From assembly GCA_020633335.1 (NCBI GenBank), contig JACKDU010000002.1:186001-250000 (forward strand): DNA of 64,000 bases. Reading direction: 5' to 3'. The translations under genes were made by a program, and so were the position numbers. The DNA comes from Myxococcales bacterium (GTDB taxonomy: Bacteria > Myxococcota_A > Polyangia > Nannocystales > Nannocystaceae). Numbering within the stretch: position 1 is the first letter of the stretch; every line of letters begins with the position of its first letter. Positions 7,521 to 15,622 of this stretch are shown piece by piece. The notes under the pieces are model-generated. The model worked only from the letters and a program-made list of their open reading frames with translations, ran no database searches and was not told where the DNA came from.

Positions 7521-9140
7521 CTAGCGCCCGTGGGACCGACAACGGGCCGCGTCGGCCGGGCTGAGCGGCCCCAGGCGGGCGCTCGCCGACGCCCCCGCAG
7601 ACGCCCTCGCATCCGGCTCCCAGACCCGCTCGATGTAGCGGAGGTTGGCGGCAGCCCGCGGATGAGGAGGTAAGGCGAGGGAGCCGACGATCGCGAGGCC
7701 GCCGAGCGCGACCCCGAGGCCGACCCCGAGCCGCGCACGCGATCCCCGGGCGCACGCCGCCAGGCCGCCGAGGCCGGCGACGATCGTCGCCGGCGTGACC
7801 AACCACGCGAGCGGGAGCCCGCCGCCGCCGAGCGCCGTGAGGACGTCGTGTGGCCCCCTCCCCCCGCGGACCAGAGGCACCAGCACCTCCCCCAGCGGGT
7901 AGTCGATGTTGGTCGGATCGAGGTGCGGCCAGAGGTTGGCGGCGAGGCCGTTGAGCGCGAGGGACCAGGTGGCGAGCGCCGCGATCGCGGTCATCCACGC
8001 CATGCTCGAACGGACATGTCCCAGGAGCCACGCGATCCCCGGGACCATCGCCGGCAGGGCGACGACGAGGTAGCGCGGGCCGATCCGCCAGCCGCCGGTG
8101 AACGAGAGGCTCGCCGTGATCACCAGGAAGAGCGCGAAGATCGCGGCGAAGACCCGCGCCTCGCTCCGCAGCCCGGGCTCGTCGCCGCGGCGGGCGAGGC
8201 CGCAGAGCCCGCCGAGCCCGAGGAGCGCGAGCGGGGCCCACCAGAGGAGGCCGGTGTCGGCCGCGAAGAAGTGCTCGCGGATCGCCGCCAGCGACGGCGC
8301 GCCGAGGCCGAGGAGGCCTTGCCCGTGCTTGGCCGCGAACTCGGGGTTGATGACGTGGTGGTAGCCGGTCCGCAGGGGCCCGCCGAAGACCGCGGCCTGG
8401 TAGGCCGCGAGCGCGAGGATCGGCGCCAGCGCCCCGCCAGCGGCCGCCAGCGCCCCGCCGAGCGCCGCCCGCCGGCCCCGCCAGAGGGCGGCCACGACCG
8501 CGATCGCCAGCGGGATCCCGGCGAAGGCCGCCGCGTACTCGACGGCGACGCTGGCCCCCGCGAGGAGCCCGCCGAGCCCGGCGCGGAGCGGCCGGCGATC
8601 GCCCAGGCCGTCGAGCGTCAGGACCGCGCCGATCCCCAGGAGGGCGGCCGCGAGCTGGTGGCCGAAGAGGAGGTGGGCGTAGGCCGCCGCCGGGGTCGCC
8701 AGCGCGTAGAGGGCGATCGCCGCGGCCGTCGGCGCCGCCCCCAGGGGGCCGGCGAAGCGCCGCCAGAAGAAGGCGCAGAGCAGGAGCGTCGGCAGGAGCC
8801 CGCCGAGGAGGCGGGCGCCGAGGGTGTAGGAGCGGAGGGTCGGCGCTTCGCCGCGGCGGGCGATCGCGTAGGCCGCGGCCGCCACCAGGCTGGTCGCCGG
8901 CGGCTTGTTCGGGTAGAGGCGGCCGTCGCGGGGCGAGCGCGCGACGTCGGGGCCGGTCGCCAGCCCGCGGGCCGAGGGCCCGTCGATCGCCCACTCGCCG
9001 CACTCGACGAGGGCCATCCCCTGGAGGAGGCGCGGGCGCTCGTTGGCGCTGCGGATCGCCTCGAAGTAGGGGACGCCGAGGCCGAGGGCGACGGCGAGGA
9101 GGCCGACGAGGATCAGCCCCTGGCGGCGGCGAGCGGACAC
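7521..9140 (-). CDS. Polytopic membrane protein, GT39/PMT-like glycosyltransferase
   Basis: A 539-residue protein starting at GTG 9140, with about ten hydrophobic helices between residues 8 and 480. An early loop carries GRLYPNKPPATSL, the Asn-Lys-Pro-Pro motif seen in dolichyl-phosphate-mannose-type and related lipid-linked-sugar glycosyltransferases, and an Arg/Glu-containing first loop (FEAIRSANERPRL). SFTGGWRIGPRYLVVALPA near residue 355 resembles the conserved segment before the late helices in this clan. A role in transferring sugars from polyprenyl donors at the membrane is inferred. The gene is flanked by the kinase and the PspA gene on the same strand, with gaps of about 220 and 94 bases. 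Confidence 0.6.
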   Translation of the reverse strand: MSARRRQGLILVGLLAVALGLGVPYFEAIRSANERPRLLQGMALVECGEWAIDGPSARGLATGPDVARSPRDGRLYPNKPPATSLVAAAAYAIARRGEAPTLRSYTLGARLLGGLLPTLLLCAFFWRRFAGPLGAAPTAAAIALYALATPAAAYAHLLFGHQLAAALLGIGAVLTLDGLGDRRPLRAGLGGLLAGASVAVEYAAAFAGIPLAIAVVAALWRGRRAALGGALAAAGGALAPILALAAYQAAVFGGPLRTGYHHVINPEFAAKHGQGLLGLGAPSLAAIREHFFAADTGLLWWAPLALLGLGGLCGLARRGDEPGLRSEARVFAAIFALFLVITASLSFTGGWRIGPRYLVVALPAMVPGIAWLLGHVRSSMAWMTAIAALATWSLALNGLAANLWPHLDPTNIDYPLGEVLVPLVRGGRGPHDVLTALGGGGLPLAWLVTPATIVAGLGGLAACARGSRARLGVGLGVALGGLAIVGSLALPPHPRAAANLRYIERVWEPDARASAGASASARLGPLSPADAARCRSHGR

Positions 9141-9234
9141 CGACGCCCGGCCTAGCGCCGGCGAGCGGGGGCGGTCAAGCGCGATCGCCCGGGACGCGGG
9201 GTGACGCTCCCCTGCCCCGCGGCAGCGCAGCCGC

Positions 9235-9960
9235 TCAGCCCTCGCCCTTGTCCTTGCCCGCGGTGATCGCCTGCTGGGCCCGCATCTTCGCCTTCAGCGC
9301 CTCGAGGGCGTCGTCGACCTCGGAGGTCGCGCCGCCGGCACCGAGGGCCGCGAGCTGGGCGTCGATCGCCGCCTCCTGGGCGGCCGCGTCCATGGTCTCG
9401 GCGTGGACCTCGTTGAAGGCCTCGAGCTGGGCGATCCGATCCTCGATGGCCGACATCCGGTCGAGCCCCCCGCCGGCGTGGATCGCCCCGGTCGAGGTCA
9501 TCCCCTTCTTGGCGGCCCGCGCCTGGGCGATCAGGGTGCCGCGGCGGAGGTTGAGCTGCTTGTGCTTGGTCTTCGCCTCGGCGATCCCCTGGCGCATGCT
9601 CTCGATCAGCTTGCGCTGCTCGACCAGCCCCTCGTCGCAGGCCTGGCGCTCGGCGGCGATCTCGACCCGCCGCTGCAGGGCCGCCCGCGCGAGGGTCTCG
9701 TCGCCGAGGCGGACCGCCTGCTCGGCCCTCTTCTCCCACTCGCCCTCGCTCTTGCGGAGGGCCTCGGCCTTCTTCTCCATCACCTTGTGGTCGACGATCG
9801 ACTGGTGCAGGTCGCGCTCCGACTGCTTGATCTGATCGGCGAGGTCATCGAGCATCAGCGCGATCTCCTGGCCAGGGTCCGAGACCGCCTCCACCGCGTC
9901 GCTGAGGGCGGAAGAGATCGACCTTCGCATTCGACTGAAGAGCCCGGGCTTGTCACTCAT
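9235..9960 (-). CDS. PspA/IM30 (ESCRT-III-like) family protein
   Basis: A 241-residue, almost entirely alpha-helical protein. FSRMRRSISSALSDAVEAVSDPGQEIALMLDDL matches the amphipathic N-terminal helix and the start of helix 1 in PspA/Vipp1. Long coiled-coil stretches follow (ERDLHQSIVDHKVMEKKAEA, WEKRAEQAVRLGDETLARAA). Such proteins polymerise on membranes and protect against envelope stress. ATG 9960 begins exactly at the amphipathic helix. A TACACT box lies 13 nt upstream. No pspF-like regulator or sigma-54 site was seen beside it, so regulation is open. Confidence 0.85.
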   Translation of the reverse strand: MSDKPGLFSRMRRSISSALSDAVEAVSDPGQEIALMLDDLADQIKQSERDLHQSIVDHKVMEKKAEALRKSEGEWEKRAEQAVRLGDETLARAALQRRVEIAAERQACDEGLVEQRKLIESMRQGIAEAKTKHKQLNLRRGTLIAQARAAKKGMTSTGAIHAGGGLDRMSAIEDRIAQLEAFNEVHAETMDAAAQEAAIDAQLAALGAGGATSEVDDALEALKAKMRAQQAITAGKDKGEG

Positions 9961-9973
9961 GGTCAGGTCCGCG

Positions 9974-9979
9974 AGTGTA
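9974..9979 (-). promoter_or_regulatory. Candidate -10 box TACACT for the PspA-like gene
   Basis: On the minus strand AGTACACT ends 13 nt before ATG 9960. It is the same hexamer as at 25573 and 32685. Confidence 0.35.
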
Positions 9980-10079
9980 CTGCCAGAGCGGGCCCCTGTC
10001 TCGTCGGCGTCGGCCAGCGCCGCCCGCGGGCTTGCTCGCCGGCGAGCTTTCGCCAATGCTCTGCACTCCCGCGCCCGCC

Positions 10080-11231
10080 ATGACCAGCGCCGAGATCCAG
10101 CCGAGCCCCGCCTTCCCCGGGGTCCGCGGCCACCACGAGGCCCAGGCGATGCTCGCCCGAGCGCTCGCCCGCGGCCAGCTCCACCACGCGATCATGCTCA
10201 TCGGGCCCCGCGGGATCGGCAAGGCGACCCTCGCCCGCGGCCTCGCCTGCGCGCTCCTCTGCCCGCGCGCGCCCGGGCGCGGGTGCGGCGAGTGCCCGGT
10301 CTGCCGGCGGATCCAGGCGGGCGCCCACCCCGACGTCGACTGGCTCCTCCCCGAGGGCTCGGGCGGTCAGATCACGATCGACAGCGCCCGCGCCTGCCAC
10401 GTCCGCCAGGCCGGCGGGCCCTACGAGGGCGCGGCCTACGTCGTCGTCGTCGATCCGGCCGACGCCCTCAACGAGTACTCGGGCAACGCGCTCCTCAAGG
10501 CGATCGAGGAGCCGCGCCCCGGGATCCACTTCATCCTCCTGACCACCAACATGCAGGGGGTGCTGCCGACGATCCTCTCGCGCACGTTGCCGATCCGCCT
10601 CGGACGCCTCGACGACGCCGACGTCGCCGCGATCGTCGACGCCCGCGCGGCCGAGGTCGCGGACGAGCGCCGGCGGATGGCCGTGCTCCTCGCCGAGGGG
10701 AGCGCCGGGGTGGCGATGGAGCTCGCCCTCGATCCGGCGCTCGATCGCTGCCTGGCGCTGGTCCGCGAGGCGATGCGGGCGGCCGCCGCCGGGCCGCGGG
10801 GGATCTTCGCCGGCGAGCGGAGCCCGCTCTGGGAGAGCTACAACGCGGCGATCCAGGAGGTCGTCAGCGCCGAGGCGGCCGCTGCAGCCGAGGCCGCCGC
10901 CGACGAGGCCGCCGCCTCCGGCAAGAAGAAGCGGAGCTCCAAGAAGAAGGACGCCGCCGACAAGGGCGACGGCAAGGCGAAGGCGAGCGCCGCTCAGCAG
11001 CGCTGGGTCGCCAGCCGCCTCGCCGAGCTCTGGGTGCTCCACCTCCGCGAGCGCCTCCGCGGCCGCCCGGGGCTCCCGGGCGCGCCCCGCCTCGCCGATC
11101 CGCCGCCGGCCGAGCTCGTCCGCCGCCTCGCGGTGCTCCAGGAGCTCACCCAGCGGATCAGCCGCAACGCCAATGTCCGGTTGATCCTCGAGGAGACGCT
11201 CCTCGAGCTCGGGCAGGCCAGCGCCCACTGA
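10080..11231 (+). CDS. holB: DNA polymerase III delta-prime subunit
   Basis: A 383-residue clamp-loader ATPase-fold protein. The AAA+ core has a Walker A-like GPRGIGKAT (42-50), a zinc module Cys61-x7-Cys69-x2-Cys72-x2-Cys75, VVVVDPADALNEYSGNALLKAIEEP (Walker B/sensor region) and FILLTTN...ILSRTLPIRL. The retained Lys in the P-loop is of interest because many delta-prime subunits do not bind ATP. Residues of about 265-305 are an Ala/Lys/Asp-rich insertion (SGKKKRSSKKKDAADKGDGK) before the C-terminal collar helices. ATG 10080 is chosen as the first start before the conserved FPGVRGHHEAQ. The protein belongs to the replisome clamp loader. Confidence 0.85.
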   Translation: MTSAEIQPSPAFPGVRGHHEAQAMLARALARGQLHHAIMLIGPRGIGKATLARGLACALLCPRAPGRGCGECPVCRRIQAGAHPDVDWLLPEGSGGQITIDSARACHVRQAGGPYEGAAYVVVVDPADALNEYSGNALLKAIEEPRPGIHFILLTTNMQGVLPTILSRTLPIRLGRLDDADVAAIVDARAAEVADERRRMAVLLAEGSAGVAMELALDPALDRCLALVREAMRAAAAGPRGIFAGERSPLWESYNAAIQEVVSAEAAAAAEAAADEAAASGKKKRSSKKKDAADKGDGKAKASAAQQRWVASRLAELWVLHLRERLRGRPGLPGAPRLADPPPAELVRRLAVLQELTQRISRNANVRLILEETLLELGQASAH

Positions 11232-11423
11232 CCGAGAAGCGTCGCCACGCGCTGCCAGCCACAGCGCCAGGCCGCAGCAAGTCGCGGCACCATCAGGCTG
11301 CGCGGCGAGAGGGAGGGACAGACCGTTGTCGGCGCCACCGCCGCGTGCCGATCTGCGGCCGCGGACCGCCGTTTGGCGGCCTTGCGCGCCCCCGTGATCC
11401 TGTGCTGCCATCGCGCCCCGGCG

Positions 11424-11786
11424 ATGCGCATCCAGAGCTTCCGCGAATTTTGGCCCTACTACGTCGGTGAGCACCGCTCGCCGGCCTGCCGCGGCCTCCA
11501 CTACGTCGGCACGTCGCTGATGCTCACGGTCGTCACCCTCGCGCTCACGAGCGGCGATCCGCGCTGGTTCCTCCTCGCCCCGGTGGTCGGCTATGGGCCC
11601 GCCTGGATCGGTCACTTCGGGATCGAGCAGAACCGCCCCGCGACCTTCAAGTACCCGCTCTGGTCGCTCCTCGCCGACCTCAAGATGTACAGCCTCGCGC
11701 TCCGCGGGCGGATGGCCGCCGAGGTCACGCGGCTCTACGGGAGCCCGAACCCGGCCGCCGACGCGCCGCTGCGGGTGCGCCCCTGA
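11424..11786 (+). CDS. DUF962 (Mpo1-like) membrane protein
   Basis: A 120-residue protein. FREFWPYYVGEHRSPACRGLHYVGTSLML is the DUF962 signature: the His after Glu, then R..HY.GT. Two hydrophobic segments follow, and a second conserved block GYGPAWIGHFGIEQNRPATFKYPLWSLLADLKMY carries His and Asn residues. Yeast Mpo1, in the same family, is an iron-dependent 2-hydroxy-fatty-acid dioxygenase; whether the bacterial protein has that activity is inference. ATG 11424 is the start closest to the conserved region. The next gene begins 22 bases after the stop. Confidence 0.8.
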   Translation: MRIQSFREFWPYYVGEHRSPACRGLHYVGTSLMLTVVTLALTSGDPRWFLLAPVVGYGPAWIGHFGIEQNRPATFKYPLWSLLADLKMYSLALRGRMAAEVTRLYGSPNPAADAPLRVRP

Positions 11787-11808
11787 GGGCGAGCGCCGGG
11801 GGACGACG

Positions 11809-12816
11809 ATGATCCGCGCGACCAAGAAGGGCCCGCCGATCACCCTGCCGGCCGCCCTCCGCGACGCCGGCCACGACGATCCCCGGGTCCGCGACAAGGC
11901 GCTCCGCCACCTCGCCGACGCCCTCCTCGCCGAGCTCGGCCCCGGCCCCCGCTGGCGGGCGGCCGAGCGCCACCCGCGGGGCGCCGACGCGCTGGCGACC
12001 CTGCGGCGGGCGGCCGAGGAGGATCCCTCGCCGGTCCTCCAGGGCTTCGCCGCGATCGGCCTCGGCCAGCTCGGCGACCTCCACTCACTACCTGTCCTTC
12101 GCGCCATGCTGACTGAAGAGACAGAGGGCGAGGAGGCGAGCTTCCGCCGGGAGTGCGGGGCGATCGCCCTCGCCGAGCTGGCGAGCGCCGCCCGCGACGG
12201 GGCCCCCGCGCTCCTGCCGGCGATCGCCGCCCCGCTCCGCGAGGGCCTCGCCGCCCCCCAGCCCGAGCTCCGCTTCCAGTGCGCCGGCGCGCTCGTCGAC
12301 GCGATCGGCGACGACGCCGAGGCGCCGCTCGCCGAGGTCCTCATCGCCGAGACCAACCCCGAGGTCCGCCGCGCCCTCTGCGAGGCCCTCGCCCGGATCG
12401 ACCGCCCAGCGCCGGCGACCGTCGACGCCCTGCGGGCGGTCAGCGAGGCGGCAGACGCCGATCCAGAGGCCCGCTTCGCCGCCGCCCTCGGCCTCACCGC
12501 CGCCCGCGACCCCGGGGGCGCGGGGATCCTGATCGCCACCCTCCGCGACCCCGAGCGCCGCGATCGCGCCCTCGAGGCCCTCGCCGCCCTCGGCGAGGCC
12601 GCGCCCGCGGAGGCCCTGCCGCCGATCCGGGCGCTCGCCAGCGCCTGGCTGACCCCGCGGATCACCCGCGTCCGCGCGGCCTACGCGCTCGCCCGCCTCG
12701 CGCCGGCCGAGGGGCTCGCGCTCCTCGATCGCTTCGGCAAGAGCCGCTCGGCGTCGGTCCGCGAGGCGGTCGCCGACGCCCGGGCGGCCCTCGAGGCCCT
12801 GGCGCGCGGGGGCTGA
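11809..12816 (+). CDS. HEAT-repeat protein
   Basis: A 335-residue protein built of helical pairs with HEAT-like spacing: DPRVRDKALRHLADALL, PVLQGFAAIGLGQLGD, SFRRECGAIALAELASAARD, PELRFQCAGALVDAIGDDAE, NPEVRRALCEALARIDR, DPEARFAAALGLTAARDPG, RDRALEALAALGEAAP and SASVREAVADARAALEAL. There is no signal peptide and no catalytic motif. It probably acts as a cytoplasmic binding scaffold. It follows the DUF962 gene closely and may be co-transcribed. Confidence 0.75.
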   Translation: MIRATKKGPPITLPAALRDAGHDDPRVRDKALRHLADALLAELGPGPRWRAAERHPRGADALATLRRAAEEDPSPVLQGFAAIGLGQLGDLHSLPVLRAMLTEETEGEEASFRRECGAIALAELASAARDGAPALLPAIAAPLREGLAAPQPELRFQCAGALVDAIGDDAEAPLAEVLIAETNPEVRRALCEALARIDRPAPATVDALRAVSEAADADPEARFAAALGLTAARDPGGAGILIATLRDPERRDRALEALAALGEAAPAEALPPIRALASAWLTPRITRVRAAYALARLAPAEGLALLDRFGKSRSASVREAVADARAALEALARGG

Positions 12817-12884
12817 CCTTGGCGGCGAGCCCCGCTGGCAAATGCGGGCCCCGGCCGCGCGCCATGGCCGAGGCGCCGATCTGC

Positions 12885-12890
12885 TACCCT
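12885..12890 (+). promoter_or_regulatory. Candidate -10 box TACCCT for tatD
   Basis: TGCTACCCT ends 8 nt before GTG 12899, identical in sequence and spacing to the box in front of rlmE (14588-14593). Initiation about 7 nt after the box would give a leaderless message. Confidence 0.45.
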
Positions 12891-12898
12891 CCGCCCGC

Positions 12899-13741
12899 GT
12901 GAGCAAGCACGTTCCCCCGCGGATCCCGGGCCTGGTCGACACCCACTGCCACCTCGACTACCCGCCGATGATCGACGATCTCGACGCCACCCTCCGCCGG
13001 GCGGCCGCGGCCGGGGTCGATCGCCTGATCCACATCGGCTGCTCGCGGCGCTCGATGGCCCGGGCGGTCGAGCTCGCCGAGGCCGAGCGCCCCGGCCTCC
13101 CGCCGGTCTACGCGGTGATCGGCGTCCACCCCCACGAGGCGACCACCCTCGACGAAGCGACCCTCGCCGAGCTCGAGGCCCTGGCGGCCTCCCCGAGGGT
13201 CCTGGCGATCGGCGAGTCGGGCCTCGACTACCACTACAACCGCTCGCCGCCGGCGACCCAGCAGGCGGCGATGGCCCGGCACATCGACCTCGCCAACCGC
13301 CTCGGCAAGCCGCTGGTCCTCCATATCCGCGACGCCCACGACGACGCCCTGGCGATCGTCGACGCCCAGCCCTGCGAGCGCCCGGGGATCATCCACTGCT
13401 TCACCGGCACCCCCGACGAGGGGGCCCGCTGGCTCGATCGCGGCTTCTTCCTCTCCTTCTCGGGGATCGCCACCTTCCCGTCGGCGACCGCCCTCCAGGA
13501 GGCCGCCCGGGCCTGCCCGGGAGATCGCCTGCTCCTCGAGACCGACGCCCCCTATCTCGCGCCGGTGCCGATGCGGGGCCGGAAGAACGAGCCGGCCTAC
13601 GTCGCCTTCACCTGCGCACGCCTCGCCGCCCTCCGCGGCCAGGATCCGGCGGATCTGGCCCTCCAGGCCGCCGCGAACGCAGAGCGGGCCTTCGGCCTGC
13701 CGCCGGCGGCCGCGTCCGTCTCCTCACCTCCCAGCAGTTGA
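12899..13741 (+). CDS. tatD: TatD-family metal-dependent deoxyribonuclease
   Basis: A 280-residue TIM-barrel hydrolase. Metal ligands are visible: DTHCHLD (His16, His18), the Glu in AIGESGLDYHY, His in PLVLHIRDAHDDA, His in GIIHCFTGTPDEG, and Asp in LLLETDAPYLAPVP. Length and motif order match TatD. Members have 3'-5' exonuclease activity in DNA repair or RNA quality control. Start GTG 12899 follows a TACCCT box by 8 nt; in-frame ATG 12842 would add a poor extension. The stop codon overlaps the -35 element proposed for rplC. Confidence 0.85.
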   Translation: MSKHVPPRIPGLVDTHCHLDYPPMIDDLDATLRRAAAAGVDRLIHIGCSRRSMARAVELAEAERPGLPPVYAVIGVHPHEATTLDEATLAELEALAASPRVLAIGESGLDYHYNRSPPATQQAAMARHIDLANRLGKPLVLHIRDAHDDALAIVDAQPCERPGIIHCFTGTPDEGARWLDRGFFLSFSGIATFPSATALQEAARACPGDRLLLETDAPYLAPVPMRGRKNEPAYVAFTCARLAALRGQDPADLALQAAANAERAFGLPPAAASVSSPPSS

Positions 13742-13767
13742 CGCGCGGCCCCCGGGTGTCCCATAGT
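13738..13767 (+). promoter_or_regulatory. Candidate sigma-70-type promoter of rplC
   Basis: TTGACG (13738-13743) and CATAGT (13762-13767) are separated by 18 bp. The -35 overlaps the tatD stop codon. The predicted start near 13774 gives a leader of about 44 nt that begins at a strong hairpin and contains GGAGA before the ATG. Confidence 0.45.
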
Positions 13768-13774
13768 CCCCCTC

Positions 13775-13799
13775 CCGCGGGGGGCCCCCCTGCCCGCGG
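13775..13799 (+). promoter_or_regulatory. GC hairpin at the start of the rplC leader
   Basis: CCGCGGG (13775-13781) pairs perfectly with CCCGCGG (13793-13799), and the intervening GGG...CCC can extend the stem inward. It would lie at the very 5' end of the predicted rplC mRNA. It could be an autoregulatory leader element or simply mRNA stabilisation. It has no T-run, so a terminator for tatD is less likely. Confidence 0.4.
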
Positions 13800-13817
13800 C
13801 CTGTGGAGAAGCGGACA

Positions 13818-14489
13818 ATGAATTTTCAGCTCGGGCTGATCGCCAAGAAGATTGGGATGACGCAGATCTTTGACGAGGATGGCAACCGGATCCCGGTGAC
13901 CGTCCTCGCCGCCGCCGGCAACACGGTGACCGCCCACCGGACCGCCGAGCGCGACGGCTACGTCGCCCTCCAGCTCGCCTTCGACGAGAAGAAGCCCCAT
14001 CGCACCAACAAGGCCGACGCCGGCCACTTCCGGGCCGCAGGCGTGAGCCCCCGCTACCGCCTCCGTGAGTTCCGGGTCGCCGCCGACGCGCTCGGCGCCC
14101 ACCCGGTCGGCGCGGACGTCCCGGTCACCATCTTCACCGAGGGTGAGCTCGTCGACGTCGCTGGCGTCTCGAAGGGCAAGGGCTACCAGGGCGTCATGAA
14201 GCGCCACAACATGGAGGGCGAGAAGGCCACCCACGGCCAGCACGAGTTCTACCGCCACGGCGGTTCGATCGGCTGCCGCAAGACCCCCGGCCGCGTCCAC
14301 CCCGGCAAGCGCATGAGCGGCCGCATGGGCAACGAGCGGGTCACCCAGCAGAACCTCAAGGTCGCCAAGATCATGGCCGATCAGGGTCTGATCCTGGTCA
14401 GCGGGACCATCCCGGGCTCGGACAACGGCTACGTGACGATCCGCCACTCGGTGAAGGCGGCGATCCGGGCCGGCAAGAACAAGGGCTAA
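13818..14489 (+). CDS. rplC: Ribosomal protein L3
   Basis: A 223-residue protein of normal length. IAKKIGMTQIFDEDGNRIPVTVL, TVFTEG-type strand VTIFTEGELVDVAGVSKGKG, the loop GYQGVMKRHNMEG..ATHGQHEFYRHGGSIG and CRKTPGRVHPGKRMSGRMG are hallmarks of L3. It binds 23S rRNA and its long loop reaches the peptidyl transferase centre. Start ATG 13818 has GGAGA at an appropriate distance; a GTG at 13803 is unlikely. In most bacteria rplC sits in the S10 operon before rplD; here it stands alone between tatD and rlmE with its own promoter and terminator. Confidence 0.95.
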   Translation: MNFQLGLIAKKIGMTQIFDEDGNRIPVTVLAAAGNTVTAHRTAERDGYVALQLAFDEKKPHRTNKADAGHFRAAGVSPRYRLREFRVAADALGAHPVGADVPVTIFTEGELVDVAGVSKGKGYQGVMKRHNMEGEKATHGQHEFYRHGGSIGCRKTPGRVHPGKRMSGRMGNERVTQQNLKVAKIMADQGLILVSGTIPGSDNGYVTIRHSVKAAIRAGKNKG

Positions 14490-14507
14490 TCGCCCTCCTG
14501 CGCGGCG

Positions 14508-14536
14508 GGCCGCCGACCTCGACCGAGGCGGCGGCC
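14508..14536 (+). terminator. Likely terminator hairpin after rplC
   Basis: GGCCGCCGACCTCG (14508-14521) pairs with CGAGGCGGCGGCC (14524-14536) with one bulged A, followed by a moderately T-rich stretch (CTCCCTCATTGGTTCT). It lies just after the rplC stop and before the rlmE start region. Confidence 0.5.
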
Positions 14537-14587
14537 TCCCTCATTGGTTCTCGGCCCCTCTGCGGGGGCGACGCCGCGCCCCTCTGC

Positions 14588-14593
14588 TACCCT
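14588..14593 (+). promoter_or_regulatory. Candidate -10 box TACCCT for rlmE
   Basis: TGCTACCCT ends 8 nt before ATG 14602, matching the tatD arrangement exactly. No Shine-Dalgarno sequence lies between, consistent with a leaderless start. Confidence 0.45.
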
Positions 14594-14601
14594 CCCCGCC
14601 G

Positions 14602-15237
14602 ATGCCCCCCCGTCGCACAAAGCTGAGCGATCGCTCGAGCCGCCACGACCGCGCCTACACCAAGGCGAAGCACGAGGGCTTCGCCGCCCGCGCGATCTAC
14701 AAGCTCCAGGAGATCGATCAGCGCTTCAAGCTCCTGAAGAGCGGCGCCCGGGTCATCGACCTCGGCTGCTGGCCCGGCTCGTGGATGCAGTACACCGCCG
14801 GCAAGGTCGGCCCCGAGGGCCGGGTCCTCGGCATCGACCTCCGCGAGGTGACGATCGCCCTCCCCGACTTCTGCGAGGCGATCGTCGGTGACGTCACCGA
14901 GTGGAGCCCGCCGGCCGGGGAGACCTTCGACGTCGTCCTCAGCGACATGGCCCCGCACACCACCGGCGATCGCCACAGCGACCAGTGGCGGAGCGAGGAG
15001 CTCTGCCGCCGGGCCATCGAGATCGCCCGCCAGGCGCTGCGCCCCGGCGGCCACCTGGTGGTCAAGGTCTTCCAGGGCGGCGCCTTCCCGGAGCTCCTCC
15101 GCGAGCTCCGCGGCGCCTTCCAGGAGGGCAAGGCCTACCACGCCGAGAACACCCGGGCGTCGTCGACCGAGCAGTACCTGATCGGCCGCGGCCTCAAGGC
15201 GTCCGCGTCGCTCCGCGCCCCCGCGCCGGCGACCTAG
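14602..15237 (+). CDS. rlmE: 23S rRNA (uridine-2'-O-)-methyltransferase RlmE/FtsJ
   Basis: A 211-residue Rossmann methyltransferase. The N-terminal SSRHDRAYTKAKHEGFAARA is typical of RlmE. The SAM motif is VIDLGCWPGSW, and the K-D-K-E catalytic tetrad is present as Lys34 (AIYKLQ), Asp115 (VLSDMAP), Lys155 (LVVKVFQG) and Glu190 (SSTEQYL). It methylates U2552 of 23S rRNA in E. coli. Placement directly after rplC suggests a ribosome-related neighbourhood, though it has its own promoter box. Confidence 0.9.
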   Translation: MPPRRTKLSDRSSRHDRAYTKAKHEGFAARAIYKLQEIDQRFKLLKSGARVIDLGCWPGSWMQYTAGKVGPEGRVLGIDLREVTIALPDFCEAIVGDVTEWSPPAGETFDVVLSDMAPHTTGDRHSDQWRSEELCRRAIEIARQALRPGGHLVVKVFQGGAFPELLRELRGAFQEGKAYHAENTRASSTEQYLIGRGLKASASLRAPAPAT

Positions 15238-15371
15238 CCCCTCGCAAGGCCACCCGAACCTCGCGCCGCCGACCTCGACGCTGGGCACCGCGTCGGCGTC
15301 GGCGAGCTCCACGCGTGGTGTCGCGTCGACGCTTCGCGGGCCGACGCGCCGCCTCGATCAACAAGTTGAAT

Positions 15372-15397
15372 GGGACATGTCTCTTTGAACATGTCCC
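15372..15397. repeat. Perfect 9-bp inverted repeat, TGTC palindrome family
   Basis: GGGACATGT (15372-15380) and ACATGTCCC (15389-15397) flank CTCTTTGA. Its centre ACATGTCTCTTTGAACATGT matches the intergenic palindrome at 52026-52045 (ACATGTCTCATTGGACATGT) at 17 of 20 bases. Confidence 0.7.
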
Positions 15398-15586
15398 TTA
15401 CTCTCGACCCCCATCGACGACGTCGCGCGCGGCTCCGCGCGCCCAACGTCCGCCGTGGTCTCCGGGCCCCCGCGCGTTGCCGCGCAGGGCCGCGCGCGAA
15501 CGCTCCTCACGCGCACTCACGCCCGCCAATTCGCCGTTCTGGAGGAGAATCACCTCGCTACACTGTGCGTCCGAGCAGGGATCCGA

Positions 15587-15610
15587 TTGACACTGAAAAT
15601 ACGTTCAGTG
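15587..15610 (+). promoter_or_regulatory. TTGACA with overlapping operator-like palindrome
   Basis: TTGACA (15587-15592) is a perfect -35 consensus. It runs into CACTGAA-AATACG-TTCAGTG (15591-15610), a 7-bp inverted repeat with a 6-bp spacer and the look of a TetR-type operator. The weak -10 candidate would be around GATCGG or GACGAT just downstream. A repressor bound here would occlude the -35 of the small gene at 15623. Confidence 0.4.
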
Positions 15611-15622
15611 ACGATCGGATCC

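Larger units (their letters stand above)
15238..15622. other. 385-bp intergenic region between rlmE and a small ORF
   Basis: No convincing gene is seen. It holds a 9-bp perfect inverted repeat (15372-15397), a CGCTACACTGTGC segment (15556-15568) almost identical to the promoter-like CGCTACACTGTGC before the gene at 32700, and a TTGACA plus palindrome block (15587-15610). Parts are notably richer in A and T than the surroundings. Short open frames on either strand have no supporting features. Confidence 0.6.

Noticed and set aside
11366..11379. Hairpin CCGCC-GTTT-GGCGG after holB as a terminator
   Set aside because: The stem is only 5 bp with no T-run, 135 bases past the stop; such stems are common by chance at this GC content.
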